Assembly (NCBI GenBank): GCA_022376925.1
Contig: JAIOJX010000025.1
Coordinates: 143,241,301-143,305,300, forward strand
Reading direction: 5' to 3'
DNA: 64,000 bases
Origin: Tragulus kanchil
Lineage: Eukaryota; Chordata; Mammalia; Artiodactyla; Tragulidae
A program made the translations under genes and the position numbers. The notes under the pieces were generated by a model, which was not told the origin of the DNA, did not search any database, and saw only the letters and a program-made list of their open reading frames with translations. Positions 1 through 11,779 of the stretch are shown here, one piece after another; the first letter of the stretch is position 1; each line of letters opens with the position of its first letter.

Positions 1-506
1 AATAGCATGTAGGTCTGGCCCAGCCTCCTATCAAATTACTACTTTTGCCCTAGGTCCTAGTGCATGTCACAAAACAGATTTGAGTCATTTCTAGTGAGGT
101 GGATGAACCTAGATACTATTACATAGAGTGAAGTAAATCAGAAAGAGATAACATGAATATGGTATATTGACTCATGTATATAGATATGTACTTTAAATCT
201 AATTTTTAAAGTGAGCTCTGCTTTTAAAATAAGGTTGGTTAAACCTATTTAAAAGATCATTCATTGTCAAACTTATTCAAGACTCCATCCATTTAACCAG
301 AGCATTAGACTTTTTTCTATATTTCACATTAAAATATTTCCCAATAAATTTATTTGACTATTTAGTGTGATTAATACAGAAACAATTAAAATATGATATT
401 ACATGATAAATACTCTAAATCTGGAATTTCAACAAAATTGCATATTCTGATGAATAAGGTTGTACATAATTTGGTATTGGACAGAGTGACATAAGTACAA
501 AATCTC

Positions 507-1185
507 AGAGCTGGTATCAGATTGCTGGTGATGAGGAATCCAGTCAGTTACACAGTGGGTGTGGGGCCAGGGCATTCCACGCTTGCGTTGGAGTGTGAGT
601 GGACAGGGCCAATGTCTAGCTGGTCCAAGAGCAAGGTCTGGCCCACAGTGGGCAGACTGCATATGTAGACCGCAGGGTCGTGACATGCTTGTATCCAGTG
701 TCTGCCCCCAGTAGGTGAGGTTGGCCCAAAAGCTAGTGCATGCTTCTTGGAGGGCAGGGATGGTGCCTGCTCACTGGTGGGTAGAGATGGTCTTGATCCT
801 CTAGTGGGAAGGACCATGTATAGAGGGAAATGTGGGCCCAGAAGGTCTTTAGGCAGCCTGTCTCCTGATAGGTGGAGCTGTGTGTGTCCCCACCTAGTTA
901 GTTGCGTGGCTTGAGGCATACAGCACTGGCATCTATAAGCTGCTGGGTGGAGTGAGGTTTTAGAGCTCATGAAGCAGAGAGAGGATACCACAGTGGTGCC
1001 TGCAGGCACCAGTATCCATGCAGGTTAGGAGGAGCTCCTCTTACCTGTGGCTTCCAGTAATCTGTATTCCCGGTGTAAGAGGATACACCTCCCTCTCTAG
1101 GAGATTCCAAGAATAGCATGTAGGTCTGGCCCAGCCTCCTATCAAATTACTACTTTTGCCCTAGGTCCTAGTGCATGTCACAAAA
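507..1185 (+). repeat. GC-richer interspersed repeat of unnamed family
   Basis: This block is clearly richer in G and C than its AT-rich surroundings and ends against an L1 tail near 1186. Its right part (about 880-1180) resembles, from memory, a long interspersed sequence common in artiodactyl genomes, possibly L1 5'-UTR-like. I cannot name the family. A 153-codon minus-strand frame crosses it (548-1009), but it shows no domain and I do not call it a gene. The end of the block is also present at 1-74 through duplication A. Confidence 0.45.
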
Positions 1186-1300
1186 CAGATTTGAGTCATT
1201 TCTAGTGAGGTGGATGAACCTAGATACTATTACATAGAGTGAAGTAAATCAGAAAGAGATAACATGAATATGGTATATTGACTCATGTATATAGATATGT
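1186..1300 (+). mobile_element. L1 3'-UTR fragment
   Basis: The wording GGATGAACCTAGA, then AGAGTGAAGTAAATCAGA, then a tract ending near ATATAGATATGT is typical of ruminant L1 3' untranslated sequence in sense orientation. A second copy lies at about 75-189 through duplication A. Confidence 0.6.
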
Positions 1301-1876
1301 ACTTTAAATCTAATTTTTAAAGTGAGCTCTGCTTTTAAAATAAGGTTGGTTAAACCTATTTAAAAGATCATTCATTGTCAAACTTATTCAAGACTCCATC
1401 CATTTAACCAGAGCATTAGACTTTTTTCTATATTTCACATTAAAATATTTCCCAATAAATTTATTTGACTATTTAGTGTGATTAATACAGAAACAATTAA
1501 AATATGATATTACATGATAAATACTCTAAATCTGGAATTTCAACAAAATTGCATATTCTGATGAATAAGGTTGTACATAATTTGGTATTGGACAGAGTGA
1601 CATAAGTACAAAATCTCCTACTCTTGCTAAATTATATGTAAGACCATGTATCCAAAACCAGCATTAAAATTAAATCTCAGTTTTTGTTCTTTTATTCCAC
1701 ATTGTTCATCTCTTCTTATATTTGTAAACCATTTAAACACTGAAGATTCCAGTGATCTCCCTTAAATAAAAAAAAAAGTGAGATTCAACTTTGCCAGTAC
1801 TACCATTGACTTAGTTTTGACATGTTTTTTTTTAATCTCTCCATGATCCATTTCCTTATCTGGAAAAAAAGCAGGT

Positions 1877-1948
1877 CATAACAAAGGACATTTACTGAGT
1901 AATTACTCATATCATAACAAAAGACATTTACTGAGTACTTACTCATAC
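1877..1948. repeat. 36-bp imperfect tandem duplication
   Basis: Two adjacent 36-bp units both begin CATAACAAA and both contain GACATTTACTGAGTA. They differ at a few positions, so this is an older local duplication and distinct from the kilobase-scale ones. It is carried along into the second copy of duplication B at 2945-3016. Confidence 0.85.
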
Positions 1949-1949
1949 T

Positions 1950-2150
1950 AGCATAATACTAAGCAATTCACATATGCATTTTTATTCACCTAATGAGTAT
2001 AAAAGATAAGTAATATCTGCTTTTAAAGGAGAAAAGGGATCTGAGATATTGATAAGCTTATCAGAGATTGTACAACTAGAAAGTTTCAATGCTGATTTCA
2101 ACCTGATCTACTTCTATTCAAAACCCATACGTTTCTGCTACAATTAATAT
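1950..2150 (-). mobile_element. MIR SINE, diverged
   Basis: Read on the plus strand, the order AAGCAATTCACATATGCATTT, then GGGATCTGAGATATTGATAAGCTTA, then ACAACTAGAAAG, then AAACCCATACGTTTCTGC matches an antisense MIR (region of AGGTTAAGTAACTTGCCC and ACACAGCTAG). The divergence is high, as expected for this old family. A copy lies at about 3019-3219. Confidence 0.65.
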
Positions 2151-3654
2151 CTGCTTCATTATTAAATAGTACTTATAAAAATACTTCTATGAAAAATAAA
2201 ATAGCATAAGACTGGTAGCTATCATTGGAACTTATGTTACTCTGACATTGTTTAGTCTCTCAAGGCCTCTGTGTACATATTGGACATTGTGAAAATTCAT
2301 ACTCCACAATACACTGCCTTTAAAGAAGGTTCAAATTATTTACACTAAAAAGGAGAGAGGGTAAAATATGAAATCTAATTTTTAAATTTGAGCTTTTTTT
2401 TGGCTTTTAAAATAAGGTTGGTTAAACCTATTTAAAAGATCATTCATTGTCAAACTTATTCAAGACTCCATCCATTTAACCAGAGCATTAGACTTTTTTC
2501 TATATTTCACATTAAAATATTTCCCAATAAATTTATTTGACTATTTAGTGTGATTAATACAGAAACAATTAAAATATGATATTACATGATAAATACTCTA
2601 AATCTGGAATTTCAACAAAATTGCATATTCTGATGAATAAGGTTGTACATAATTTGGTATTGGACAGAGTGACATAAGTACAAAATCTCCTACTCTTGCT
2701 AAATTATATGTAAGACCATGTATCCAAAACCAGCATTAAAATTAAATCTCAGTTTTTGTTCTTTTATTCCACATTGTTCATCTCTTCTTATATTTGTAAA
2801 CCATTTAAACACTGAAGATTCCAGTGATCTCCCTTAAATAAAAAAAGTGAGATTCAACTTTGCTAGTACTACCATTGACTTAGTTTTGACATGTTTTTTT
2901 TTAATCTCTCCATGATCCATTTCCTTATCTGGAAAAAAAGCAGGTCATAACAAAGGACATTTACTGAGTAATTACTCATATCATAACAAAAGACATTTAC
3001 TGAGTACTTACTCATACTAGCATAATACTAAGCAATTCACATATGCATTTTTATTCACCTAATGAGTATAAAAGATAAGTAATATCTGCTTTTAAAGGAG
3101 AAAAGGGATCTGAGATATTGATAAGCTTATCAGAGATTGTACAACTAGAAAGTTTCAATGCTGATTTCAACCTGATCTACTTCTATTCAAAACCCATACG
3201 TTTCTGCTACAATTAATATCTGCTTCATTATTAAATAGTACTTATAAAAATACTTCTATGAAAAATAAAATAGCATAAGACTGGTAGCTATCATTGGAAC
3301 TTATGTTACTCTGACATTGTTTAGTCTCTCAAGGCCTCTGTGTACATATTGGACATTGTGAAAATTCATACTCCACAATACACTGCCTTTAAAGAAGGTT
3401 CAAATTATTTACACTAAAAAGGAGAGAGGGTAAAATATGAAAGTCATTTAGACTAGGAAGGAAGATACTATGATCATTAAAATGTCATTTAAACATACAA
3501 AATTGAAGGGCCACAATATTTATTTACTATTGCTTATTAAAACATTGAAAGAACAGTTGTATGAACTGTATATTCAGTATTATGTATGGATATATGTGTA
3601 TTTTGAAAAAATCTATTTATGAAAGATATATGCTGATAGGTTTTGTGGGCTGTA

Positions 3655-3679
3655 TTTATATATAATATATATATATATG
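3655..3679. repeat. (TA)n microsatellite
   Basis: A run of alternating T and A with one interruption, in an otherwise unremarkable AT-rich stretch (3443-3843). Confidence 0.85.
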
Positions 3680-3853
3680 TTTATATGACATAGTTAATAC
3701 AATTTAAGTATTTTTATGTCATAGACATCAGTGAAACTTTAGAAGGGTCCACACCAAAGAGACGATTCTTCTGGATATTGGTTATTTAGGTCATCTTGGT
3801 TTTTTTAATTCAGACTTTTTCAGTTTTCTTTGCTTTCTGAATCAAGTACAAGT

Positions 3854-4189
3854 TGTTTTTTTTTTTTTTAAGTTTATTTATTTATTTATTTATTTTGGGT
3901 GGTGAGGTTTGGGGAGGAAGCGGGGCAGGTGGGCCACTTCTAGTGGTCTTTCATTTATCTGTTTTCATCCATCTTTGTTCTTCAGCCCATGTGGGCCTCC
4001 CATTGCATTGGCCTCTGTTGTCACAGAGCACCGGCTCTGGGCACATGCGCTCCAGAGCTCTGGCTCAGTAATAGGACACATCGGTCCAGCCGCTCTGCAG
4101 CACGTGGGATCTTCCCAGGCCAGGGATCGGACCAGTGCCCCTTGCACTGCAAGGCGGTGTCCTTACCCACTGGACCACCAGGGAAACCC
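3854..4189 (-). mobile_element. CHR-like tRNA SINE with (AAAT)n tail, full length
   Basis: Antisense SINE. On the plus strand it begins with poly-T and a (TTTA)n tail and ends with the tRNA-like head complement CACCAGGGAAACCC. It is flanked by a perfect 10-bp target-site duplication, AAGTACAAGT, at 3844-3853 and 4190-4199. The body carries the same landmarks as the copies at 16814, 21971 and 56507 (GCACGTGGGAT, CCAGGGATC, GCACTGCAAGG). In the tail the TCTT motif has mutated to ACTT. The head resembles the cetartiodactyl CHR families, but the body and tail differ from the CHR-1/2 consensus I remember. Confidence 0.9.
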
Positions 4190-4230
4190 AAGTACAAGTA
4201 TTTTATTAAACAGAAAATAGTCTACATATT

Positions 4231-4452
4231 GGACTTCTCAGGAAGTGCTAGCGGTAAAGAATCTACCTGCCAATGTAGGAGATAATGGAGATGTGGTTTG
4301 ATCCCTGGATTGGGAAGTTGCCTGGGAGGAGGGCATGGCAACTCACTCCAGAATTCTTGCCTGGAGAATCCTTGGACAGAGGAGCTTGATGAGCTATATA
4401 GTCCATGGGGTTGTGAAGAGTTTGACACAGCTGAAGTAACTTAGCACACACA
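4231..4452 (+). mobile_element. Bov-tA SINE
   Basis: The tRNA-derived head (GGTAAAGAATCTACCTGCCAAT, TTTGATCCCTGG) is followed by a Bov-A body (GGGCATGGCAACTCACTCCAG, GTCCATGGGGTTGTGAAGAG) and an end resembling ACTGAAGTAACTTAGCAC. It is flanked by a perfect 9-bp target-site duplication, CTACATATT, at 4222-4230 and 4453-4461. The family is ruminant-specific. Confidence 0.92.
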
Positions 4453-4622
4453 CTACATATTCACAAAAGTTCTATTAGCCAATCACAAAGAATTATTCTT
4501 ACAGTTAATAGGGAAACAGCTGGGAATTCATGAAAATGACTCTTTTTGATCTAACTCAATGAAGCAATTGACAGTAGTTTAAACGACAAGAAAGTATTGT
4601 TCTTACCACATTCATTGTTATA

Positions 4623-5166
4623 GTTGAGTTGCTAAGTTGTGTCTGACTCTTTGTGACCTGATGGACTACAGCACACCAGGTTCTGCGCACATGAATTTGC
4701 CCAAGTTCATGCCCACTGAATTGCTCATTCTATCCAAACATCTGATTCTCTGCTGCCCTCTTTTCCTTTTGCCTTCAATCTTTCCAGTATCAGGGTCTTT
4801 TCCAATGAGTCAGCGCATCACATCAGGCGGCCAAAATATTGGAGCTTCAGTATCAATCCTTCCAGTGTATATTCAGGGCTGATTTCCTTTGGATTGACTG
4901 CTTTGATCTCCTAGCTGTTCCAGAGACTCTCAAGAATCTTCTCCAGCATCACTATTTGAAACCATCAATTATTCAGCATTCGTGCTTCTTTATGGTCCAA
5001 ATGTTACATCCATACATACCTGACTACTGGAAAAATCATAGCTTTGACTATACAGACTTTTGTCATCAAGTAATGTCCCAGCTTTTTAACACTGCTATCT
5101 AGGTTTCTAAGGAGCAACCATCTTTTAATTTCATGGCCGGTAGTCATTATCTGCAGTGATTTCAGA
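4623..5166 (-). mobile_element. BovB LINE, 3' portion
   Basis: This is antisense BovB. On the plus strand it reads GTGTCTGACTCTTTGTGACC near the 3' end, then CATCAGGGTCTTTTCCAATGAGT-like sequence, then GATTGACTGCTTTGATCTCC, then ACATCCATACAT. It is 5' truncated and carries no intact reverse transcriptase frame. Plus-strand frames here, such as 4839-5102, are chance translations of the antisense strand. Confidence 0.92.
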
Positions 5167-5249
5167 AATTCAGAAAATAAAATCTGTCACTGCTTTGCAC
5201 CATTTCTCCTTTGAAGTGAAGGACAAGATGCCATGATCTTATTGCAATT

Positions 5250-5458
5250 GAGTGTGTTAGTTGCTCAGTCATGTCTGACTCTTTGCGACCCCATGGACTG
5301 TGGCCTTGCAGGCTCCTCTAATCCTTGAAATTCTCCAGGCGAGAATACTGGAGTAGGTCGCCATTCGGTTCTCCACGGAATTTTCCCAACCCAAAATCAA
5401 ATGCGAGTCTCCTGCATTGCAAGTGGATTCTTTACCATCTAGGCCAGCAGGGAAGCCC
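5250..5458 (-). mobile_element. Bov-tA SINE
   Basis: Antisense Bov-tA: GTTGCTCAGTCATGTCTGAC at its 3' end, CATGGACTGTGGCC, GAGAATACTGGAGTAGG, and the tRNA-like head complement CCTGCATTGCAAGTGGATTC ending GGGAAGCCC. ATGATCTTA occurs on both sides but not flush with the element, so I do not claim a clean target-site duplication. Confidence 0.92.
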
Positions 5459-5798
5459 ATGATCATGATCTTAGATTTTTATAATGTTGAGTTTTAAGCC
5501 AGCATTTTTGTTGACCTTTTGCAAATAGAGGATTTTAAGATTTACTTGTAAAGAAAGATAAAGTGATTGTTTAGTCAGCTAATATCCACAGCATTAGTTA
5601 AGTTCCAACACAAGGTGGCCTTTAGAAAACATTTTCTAAAATCATGTATTTTGATAGCACTTAGTATATCAGAATATTTATATCACACTTAGAGTTCAGA
5701 GAAACATCTGCTTTTTTCCTCTACAGTAAGAGTTCTTAAACATGGTAAAGTGTATGCTAGATGCTCAGACCCAGAAAACACTTCAAAAGGTATTTTTA

Positions 5799-6264
5799 CC
5801 AAGTTCATGCCCACTGAATTGCTCATTCTATCCAAACATCTGATTCTCTGCTGCCCTCTTTTCCTTTTGCCTTCAATCTTTCCAGTATCAGGGTCTTTTC
5901 CAATGAGTCAGCGCATCACATCAGGCGGCCAAAATATTGGAGCTTCAGTATCAATCCTTCCAGTGTATATTCAGGGCTGATTTCCTTTGGATTGACTGCT
6001 TTGATCTCCTAGCTGTTCCAGAGACTCTCAAGAATCTTCTCCAGCATCACTATTTGAAACCATCAATTATTCAGCATTCGTGCTTCTTTATGGTCCAAAT
6101 GTTACATCCATACATACCTGACTACTGGAAAAATCATAGCTTTGACTATACAGACTTTTGTCATCAAGTAATGTCCCAGCTTTTTAACACTGCTATCTAG
6201 GTTTCTAAGGAGCAACCATCTTTTAATTTCATGGCCGGTAGTCATTATCTGCAGTGATTTCAGA
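5799..6264 (-). mobile_element. BovB 3' portion, duplicate of 4701-5166
   Basis: The same antisense BovB sequence, shifted by 1098 bp through duplication C. It lacks the 78 bp at the BovB 3' end that are present at 4623-4700, so it starts mid-element. It is not an independent insertion. Confidence 0.9.
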
Positions 6265-6347
6265 AATTCAGAAAATAAAATCTGTCACTGCTTTGCACCA
6301 TTTCTCCTTTGAAGTGAAGGACAAGATGCCATGATCTTATTGCAATT

Positions 6348-6556
6348 GAGTGTGTTAGTTGCTCAGTCATGTCTGACTCTTTGCGACCCCATGGACTGTG
6401 GCCTTGCAGGCTCCTCTAATCCTTGAAATTCTCCAGGCGAGAATACTGGAGTAGGTCGCCATTCGGTTCTCCACGGAATTTTCCCAACCCAAAATCAAAT
6501 GCGAGTCTCCTGCATTGCAAGTGGATTCTTTACCATCTAGGCCAGCAGGGAAGCCC
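6348..6556 (-). mobile_element. Bov-tA SINE, duplicate of 5250-5458
   Basis: Same sequence shifted by 1098 bp. A 36-bp scrap of it (AAATGCGAGTCTCCTGC and following) reappears at 7610-7645 in the seam of duplication D. Confidence 0.9.
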
Positions 6557-6597
6557 ATGATCATGATCTTAGATTTTTATAATGTTGAGTTTTAAGC

Positions 6598-8681
6598 CAG
6601 CATTTTTGTTGACCTTTTGCAAATAGAGGATTTTAAGATTTACTTGTAAAGAAAGATAAAGTGATTGTTTAGTCAGCTAATATCCACAGCATTAGTTAAG
6701 TTCCAACACAAGGTGGCCTTTAGAAAACATTTTCTAAAATCATGTATTTTGATAGCACTTAGTATATCAGAATATTTATATCACACTTAGAGTTCAGAGA
6801 AACATCTGCTTTTTTCCTCTACAGTAAGAGTTCTTAAACATGGTAAAGTGTATGCTAGATGCTCAGACCCAGAAAACACTTCAAAAGGTATTTTTATGCT
6901 ATTATATTGAAATAGAGGTTTGAGTGACATAAGGTATTTTATAGCTAATGACTTAAATAGAAATTGGTAAGCAATCTTTTTGCGCCAAATTATTTTCTTG
7001 CTACATTTAAAGGGTTAGCATTTTGTGAATGATTTGAAATAGATTTTTGCCTTTAACTTGATACTTACGCTTTTGTTTGCATTTGGTATTATTACTACTC
7101 TCATACTCAATATTGAACTGAAATAAACTAGAAACACCAGGAGGCAGGGCACAGCATTATATTACTTTAAATTAAAAGAGGGGAATGAGGGTGTTGTTTA
7201 CATTCTCCTAGTCACCCAGTGCACTCAATCATTTTGGATATTCCATTTGGAGCCTGACTAATCCCTTACGATTTTGACAGTTTGAAACAAATGCTTCTAA
7301 TAAAATGCTCATCATCCAGGATATGTGTTAATAATTATGTTTTAGCTTTAAATAGGGAGAAATAAACAAGATACTAGAGGCTAATTTTCTGCTGAAAGGA
7401 GAGAATTTCACTTAAGGAATTTAAAATAAGAGGTCATATTATCTTAAGGCAAGAATTCAGTTAAAATGGTAGTGTTCCCAGATACTTTTAAAAGCAAAGC
7501 AAGTACAATTTTTTTATTTTTAAGAATCATCTTCAGCAACTGTTTTAGGAATTTCTAGAGTTAGACTCAAAGAATAAATCACAGTGGATAAAAGGAGAGA
7601 AACAAACCAAAATGCGAGTCTCCTGCATTGCAAGTGGATTCTTTAAAGGAAAAGCCATTTTCTAAATATTTTTCCAGCATTTTGTTGACCTTTTGCAAAT
7701 AGAGGATTTTAAGATTTACTTGTAAAGAAAGATAAAGTGATTGTTTAGTCAGCTAATATCCACAGCATTAGTTAAGTTCCAACACAAGGTGGCCTTTAGA
7801 AAACATTTTCTAAAATCATGTATTTTGATAGCACTTAGTATATCAGAATATTTATATCACACTTAGAGTTCAGAGAAACATCTGCTTTTTTCCTCTACAG
7901 TAAGAGTTCTTAAACATGGTAAAGTGTATGCTAGATGCTCAGACCCAGAAAACACTTCAAAAGGTATTTTTATGCTATTATATTGAAATAGAGGTTTGAG
8001 TGACATAAGGTATTTTATAGCTAATGACTTAAATAGAAATTGGTAAGCAATCTTTTGCCAAATTATTTTCTTGCTACATTTAAAGGGTTAGCATTTTGTG
8101 AATGATTTGAAATAGATTTTTGCCTTTAACTTGATACTTACGCTTTTGTTTGCATTTGGTATTATTACTACTCTCATACTCAATATTGAACTGAAATAAA
8201 CTAGAAACACCAGGAGGCAGGGCACAGCATTATATTACTTTAAATTAAAAGAGGGGAATGAGGGTGTTGTTTACATTCTCCTAGTCACCCAGTGCACTCA
8301 ATCATTTTGGATATTCCATTTGGAGCCTGACTAATCCCTTACGATTTTGACAGTTTGAAACAAATGCTTCTAATAAAATGCTCATCATCCAGGATATGTG
8401 TTAATAATTATGTTTTAGCTTTAAATAGGGAGAAATAAACAAGATACTAGAGGCTAATTTTCTGCTGAAAGGAGAGAATTTCACTTAAGGAATTTAAAAT
8501 AAGAGGTCATATTATCTTAAGGCAAGAATTCAGTTAAAATGGTAGTGTTCCCAGATACTTTTAAAAGCAAAGCAAGTACAATTTTTTTATTTTTAAGAAT
8601 CATCTTCAGCAACTGTTTTAGGAATTTCTAGAGTTAGACTCAAAGAATAAATCACAGTGGATAAAAGGAGAGAAACAAACA
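6598..8681. repeat. Direct duplication D, period about 1075 bp
   Basis: Bases 6598-7607 recur at 7677-8681. The offset is 1076 at GACCTTTTGC (6611 and 7687). An indel occurs near 6978 (CTTTTTGCGCC versus CTTTTGCC). The seam 7608-7676 contains a 36-bp piece of the upstream Bov-tA followed by unplaceable sequence, so it looks like poor consensus. Most of this block also belongs to duplication C, giving three copies of about 6611-6896. Apart from that SINE scrap I recognise no mobile element in the repeated sequence. Confidence 0.9.
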
Positions 8682-8689
8682 GAAATAGT

Positions 8690-9300
8690 AACAAAGCACA
8701 ACCCATCATGAATGACAAAAAAAAAAAAATAATACAAGGTTGCACTTAGATTTCAGATATTGAAGTTATTAGGCATAGTGTTAAAATATGTTTAAGGCAG
8801 TAAGAAGAAATTAAAACTGAGTAAAGAATAAGAATATAAAAATTGGCAGACATATAAAAACACAATGTAAGTGCATGTAAAAATACTACAAATTAAACTG
8901 AGCAATTTTACATAAATAGTATTAATGGTGAACTATTAGAAGTTGAAGGTAATCTGTATTATGAAAATTTAATGTAAAGAAATTATCAAAAATATAACAG
9001 AGAAACAAAGAGGTTAAATATGGAAACATTAGGTAGAAACATGGAGAACAGGGAGACTATTAATATGCATTCAGTTGCAGTTTCTGAAGGAAAAGAAAAA
9101 GAATATGAAAGAGATTATTTAAGAAAATAGATGAGAATTTGTCATAAATGATTCTCTGCAGTTGCGACTGATTCCAGAAAGATGCTGAATCCCCTCAAAC
9201 ATAGAAAGAGAAATACACACTTAGACGCAAATAAAATATATAGAACAGCTAAGACAAAAACAAAATTCCAACAGCAGCCCAAAATGAAAAAGATGCTTAG
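8690..9300 (+). mobile_element. Old L1M/HAL1 ORF1-region fragment
   Basis: The sense-strand series CAGATATTGAAGTTATTAGGC, then TTTAAGGCAGTAAGAAGAAA, then AGTTTCTGAAGGAAAAGAAA follows the ORF1 coding region of old mammalian L1/HAL1 elements (ATTGGAGTTATCAGACA and GAGTCCCAGAAGGAGAAG regions), with many changes. A poly-A run lies at about 8719-8731. No frame is open. Sequence from 9300 to 9477 is AT-rich and unassigned. Confidence 0.55.
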
Positions 9301-9477
9301 CTTCAGTGAATTGATATTAAAGTGAGTACTGAATTTTCCAATAGAAATAACGAATACCACAATATAATAATTATATCTTTATCACACATTGAGAAAAATA
9401 AATATCAACATCAGACATTATATTAAGTCAAAATACATTTCAAAAGTTAGAACCAAATAACATTTTACTGAAAACAT

Positions 9478-11779
9478 TTTAAAACAAACATTTACTGAGA
9501 GAATAGAAACTAAAAGGATATACATAAAGATAAGGGTAATTATGCTAAACAAAAAGTCTAAAATGCATTAAATTATACTTTATAACAAAAACTATAGATG
9601 TGAGGATTAATGCAGCTCGTAATGTTATCATTCAATATAACTGAAAGCAATGAAAGAGGAAAAGTAATGAATGCAGAGAAGACTGTGATTTTGGGGTAGG
9701 GTGGGGAGGGTTCAAGTGCCTTGAGAGATCTGTGCCTAGCTGCCAAGTACAGAGTTACATCCATGGATCTAAAACTCATAAGGAATCCCTGGGCTGAAGA
9801 TAAAATATGTGATTAATATGCTTGTAAGTGGCCATTGGGAAAATGGGCATGGATGAGAGCACTCAGTGAGAGGATGTCACTCTCACAGGATGAAAAGGAA
9901 ATAGACTGGATTTGGCTTTGAGGAACTCCAACATTTAATAAAGAATCTTGCTTGTGAATTGAACATTGTAGATTTTATTTTAGATTTTTAAAGTGATTTT
10001 TACTTCTTAGAGACTTATTTCATATTAATGTATTTCTCTATCCAGATGTTAATCTTAGTTTCTTCTCTTCAGTATAATATTGAGCCAAACAATGCTTTCG
10101 AGTCCAAAAAGCACCTAAGATTAGATGCAGGTATACAGTATTACATTTCTGAAAATAGTCAATTCAGGGAGTCTTAATTGTATCAATAAAGCATATTGAT
10201 GAACTGATCCATGATTTATTTATCCTTTTCCATGGAATGATGCCAAGCCTACATTTCATGATCCTATCAAGTTAGTGCTCCTGTAATTCCCAAATTCCCA
10301 TCCCAGGGAGGAAAGAGTAGTTCTTCCCCCTTGAGGGACTATTATGTAACCTTGACCACCCAAGTTTAGAGGATGTCAGCTACAAGATGATCTAACTGAA
10401 AACTCTACACAGAACAAATGTATAAACTAAGTAGGTGTAAATTTTCTGTTGTTTTCTTGGTGAGAAATGGAACATTCTTGCCCTTGTTTTCAAGTTGTTT
10501 TCAGTCTTTAGTGTCACTTTTCAGATGTATCCTATCTGTTACCCTGTTTAGCTCCCTCATTAATTATGTTTAGCTTTCATTACCCTCTGTGTAAAAGTTC
10601 CCTTCCAGACTGGCTTCAAAAGTTAAACAAAAATTTAAAAACTTTAAAACAAACATTTACTGAGAGAATAGAAACTAAAAGGATATACATAAAGATAAGG
10701 GTAATTATGCTAAACAAAAGTCTAAAATGCATTAAATTATACTTTATAACAAAACTATAGATGTGAGGATTAATGCAGCTCGTAATGTTATCATTCAATA
10801 TAACTGAAAGCAATGAAAGAGGAAAAGTAATGAATGCAGAGAAGACTGTGATTTTGGGGTAGGGTGGGGAGGGTTCAAGTGCCTTGAGAGATCTGTGCCT
10901 AGCTGCCAAGTACAGAGTTACATCCATGGATCTAAAACTCATAAGGAATCCCTGGGCTGAAGATAAAATATGTGATTAATATGCTTGTAAGTGGCCATTG
11001 GGAAAATGGGCATGGATGAGAGCACTCAGTGAGAGGATGTCACTCTCACAGGATGAAAAGGAAATAGACTGGATTTGGCTTTGAGGAACTCCAACATTTA
11101 ATAAAGAATCTTGCTTGTGAATTGAACATTGTAGATTTTATTTTAGATTTTTAAAGTGATTTTTACTTCTTAGAGACTTATTTCATATTAATGTATTTCT
11201 CTATCCAGATGTTAATCTTAGTTTCTTCTCTTCAGTATAATATTGAGCCAAACAATGCTTTCGAGTCCAAAAAGCACCTAAGATTAGATGCAGGTATACA
11301 GTATTACATTTCTGAAAATAGTCAATTCAGGGAGTCTTAATTGTATCAATAAAGCATATTGATGAACTGATCCATGATTTATTTATCCTTTTCCATGGAA
11401 TGATGCCAAGCCTACATTTCATGATCCTATCAAGTTAGTGCTCCTGTAATTCCCAAATTCCCATCCCAGGGAGGAAAGAGTAGTTCTTCCCCCTTGAGGG
11501 ACTATTATGTAACCTTGACCACCCAAGTTTAGAGGATGTCAGCTACAAGATGATCTAACTGAAAACTCTACACAGAACAAATGTATAAACTAAGTAGGTG
11601 TAAATTTTCTGTTGTTTTCTTGGTGAGAAATGGAACATTCTTGCCCTTGTTTTCAAGTTGTTTTCAGTCTTTAGTGTCACTTTTCAGATGTATCCTATCT
11701 GTTACCCTGTTTAGCTCCCTCATTAATTATGTTTAGCTTTCATTACCCTCTGTGTAAAAGTTCCCTTCCAGACTGGCTT
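9478..11779. repeat. Direct duplication E, period about 1164 bp
   Basis: Bases 9478-10616 recur at 10643-11779. The offset is 1165 and falls to 1163 after two one-base homopolymer changes (A5 to A4 near 9550 and 9590). Those two indels shift frames across the copies. The 26-bp seam 10617-10642 is A-rich and unplaceable. I recognise no mobile element inside the unit. Confidence 0.93.

Larger units (their letters stand above)
1..1617. repeat. Direct duplication A, period 1111 bp (first copy cut by window start)
   Basis: Bases 1-506 recur at 1112-1617 with a constant offset of 1111 and no difference that I noticed. The seam is at 506/507, so 507-1617 is the complete second copy and the first copy must begin before the window. 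If so, 507-1111 also has a twin upstream that cannot be seen here. This is probably an unmerged assembly overlap. Confidence 0.9.
1331..3442. repeat. Direct duplication B, period about 1070 bp
   Basis: Bases 1331-2373 recur at 2403-3442. The offset is 1072 at first and 1069 after a poly-A run near 1770 that is 3 bp shorter in the second copy. One substitution (GCCAGTAC versus GCTAGTAC) was seen. The seam at 2374-2402 is a garbled version of 1305-1330. Bases 1331-1617 also belong to duplication A, so this piece is present three times. Confidence 0.92.
4701..6896. repeat. Direct duplication C, period 1098 bp, no spacer
   Basis: Bases 4701-5798 are followed immediately by a repeat at 5799-6896. 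Landmarks keep an exact 1098 offset, and I found no internal difference. The seam falls inside the antisense BovB, so the second BovB starts abruptly at CCAAGTTCAT. Confidence 0.95.

Noticed and set aside
548..1009. 153-codon minus-strand open frame, the longest in the window
   Set aside because: It lies in an interspersed repeat, has no recognisable domain or signal, and has no splice or promoter context.
3909..4220. Open frames through the SINE (also at 16860-17266, 21947-22311, 23038-23402, 56546-56818)
   Set aside because: They are chance translations of GC-richer SINE sequence, found on both strands in several frames, and include the poly-A/T tails.
4839..5102. 87-codon plus-strand frame repeated at 5937-6200
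   Set aside because: It is an antisense reading of BovB. The second copy comes from duplication C.
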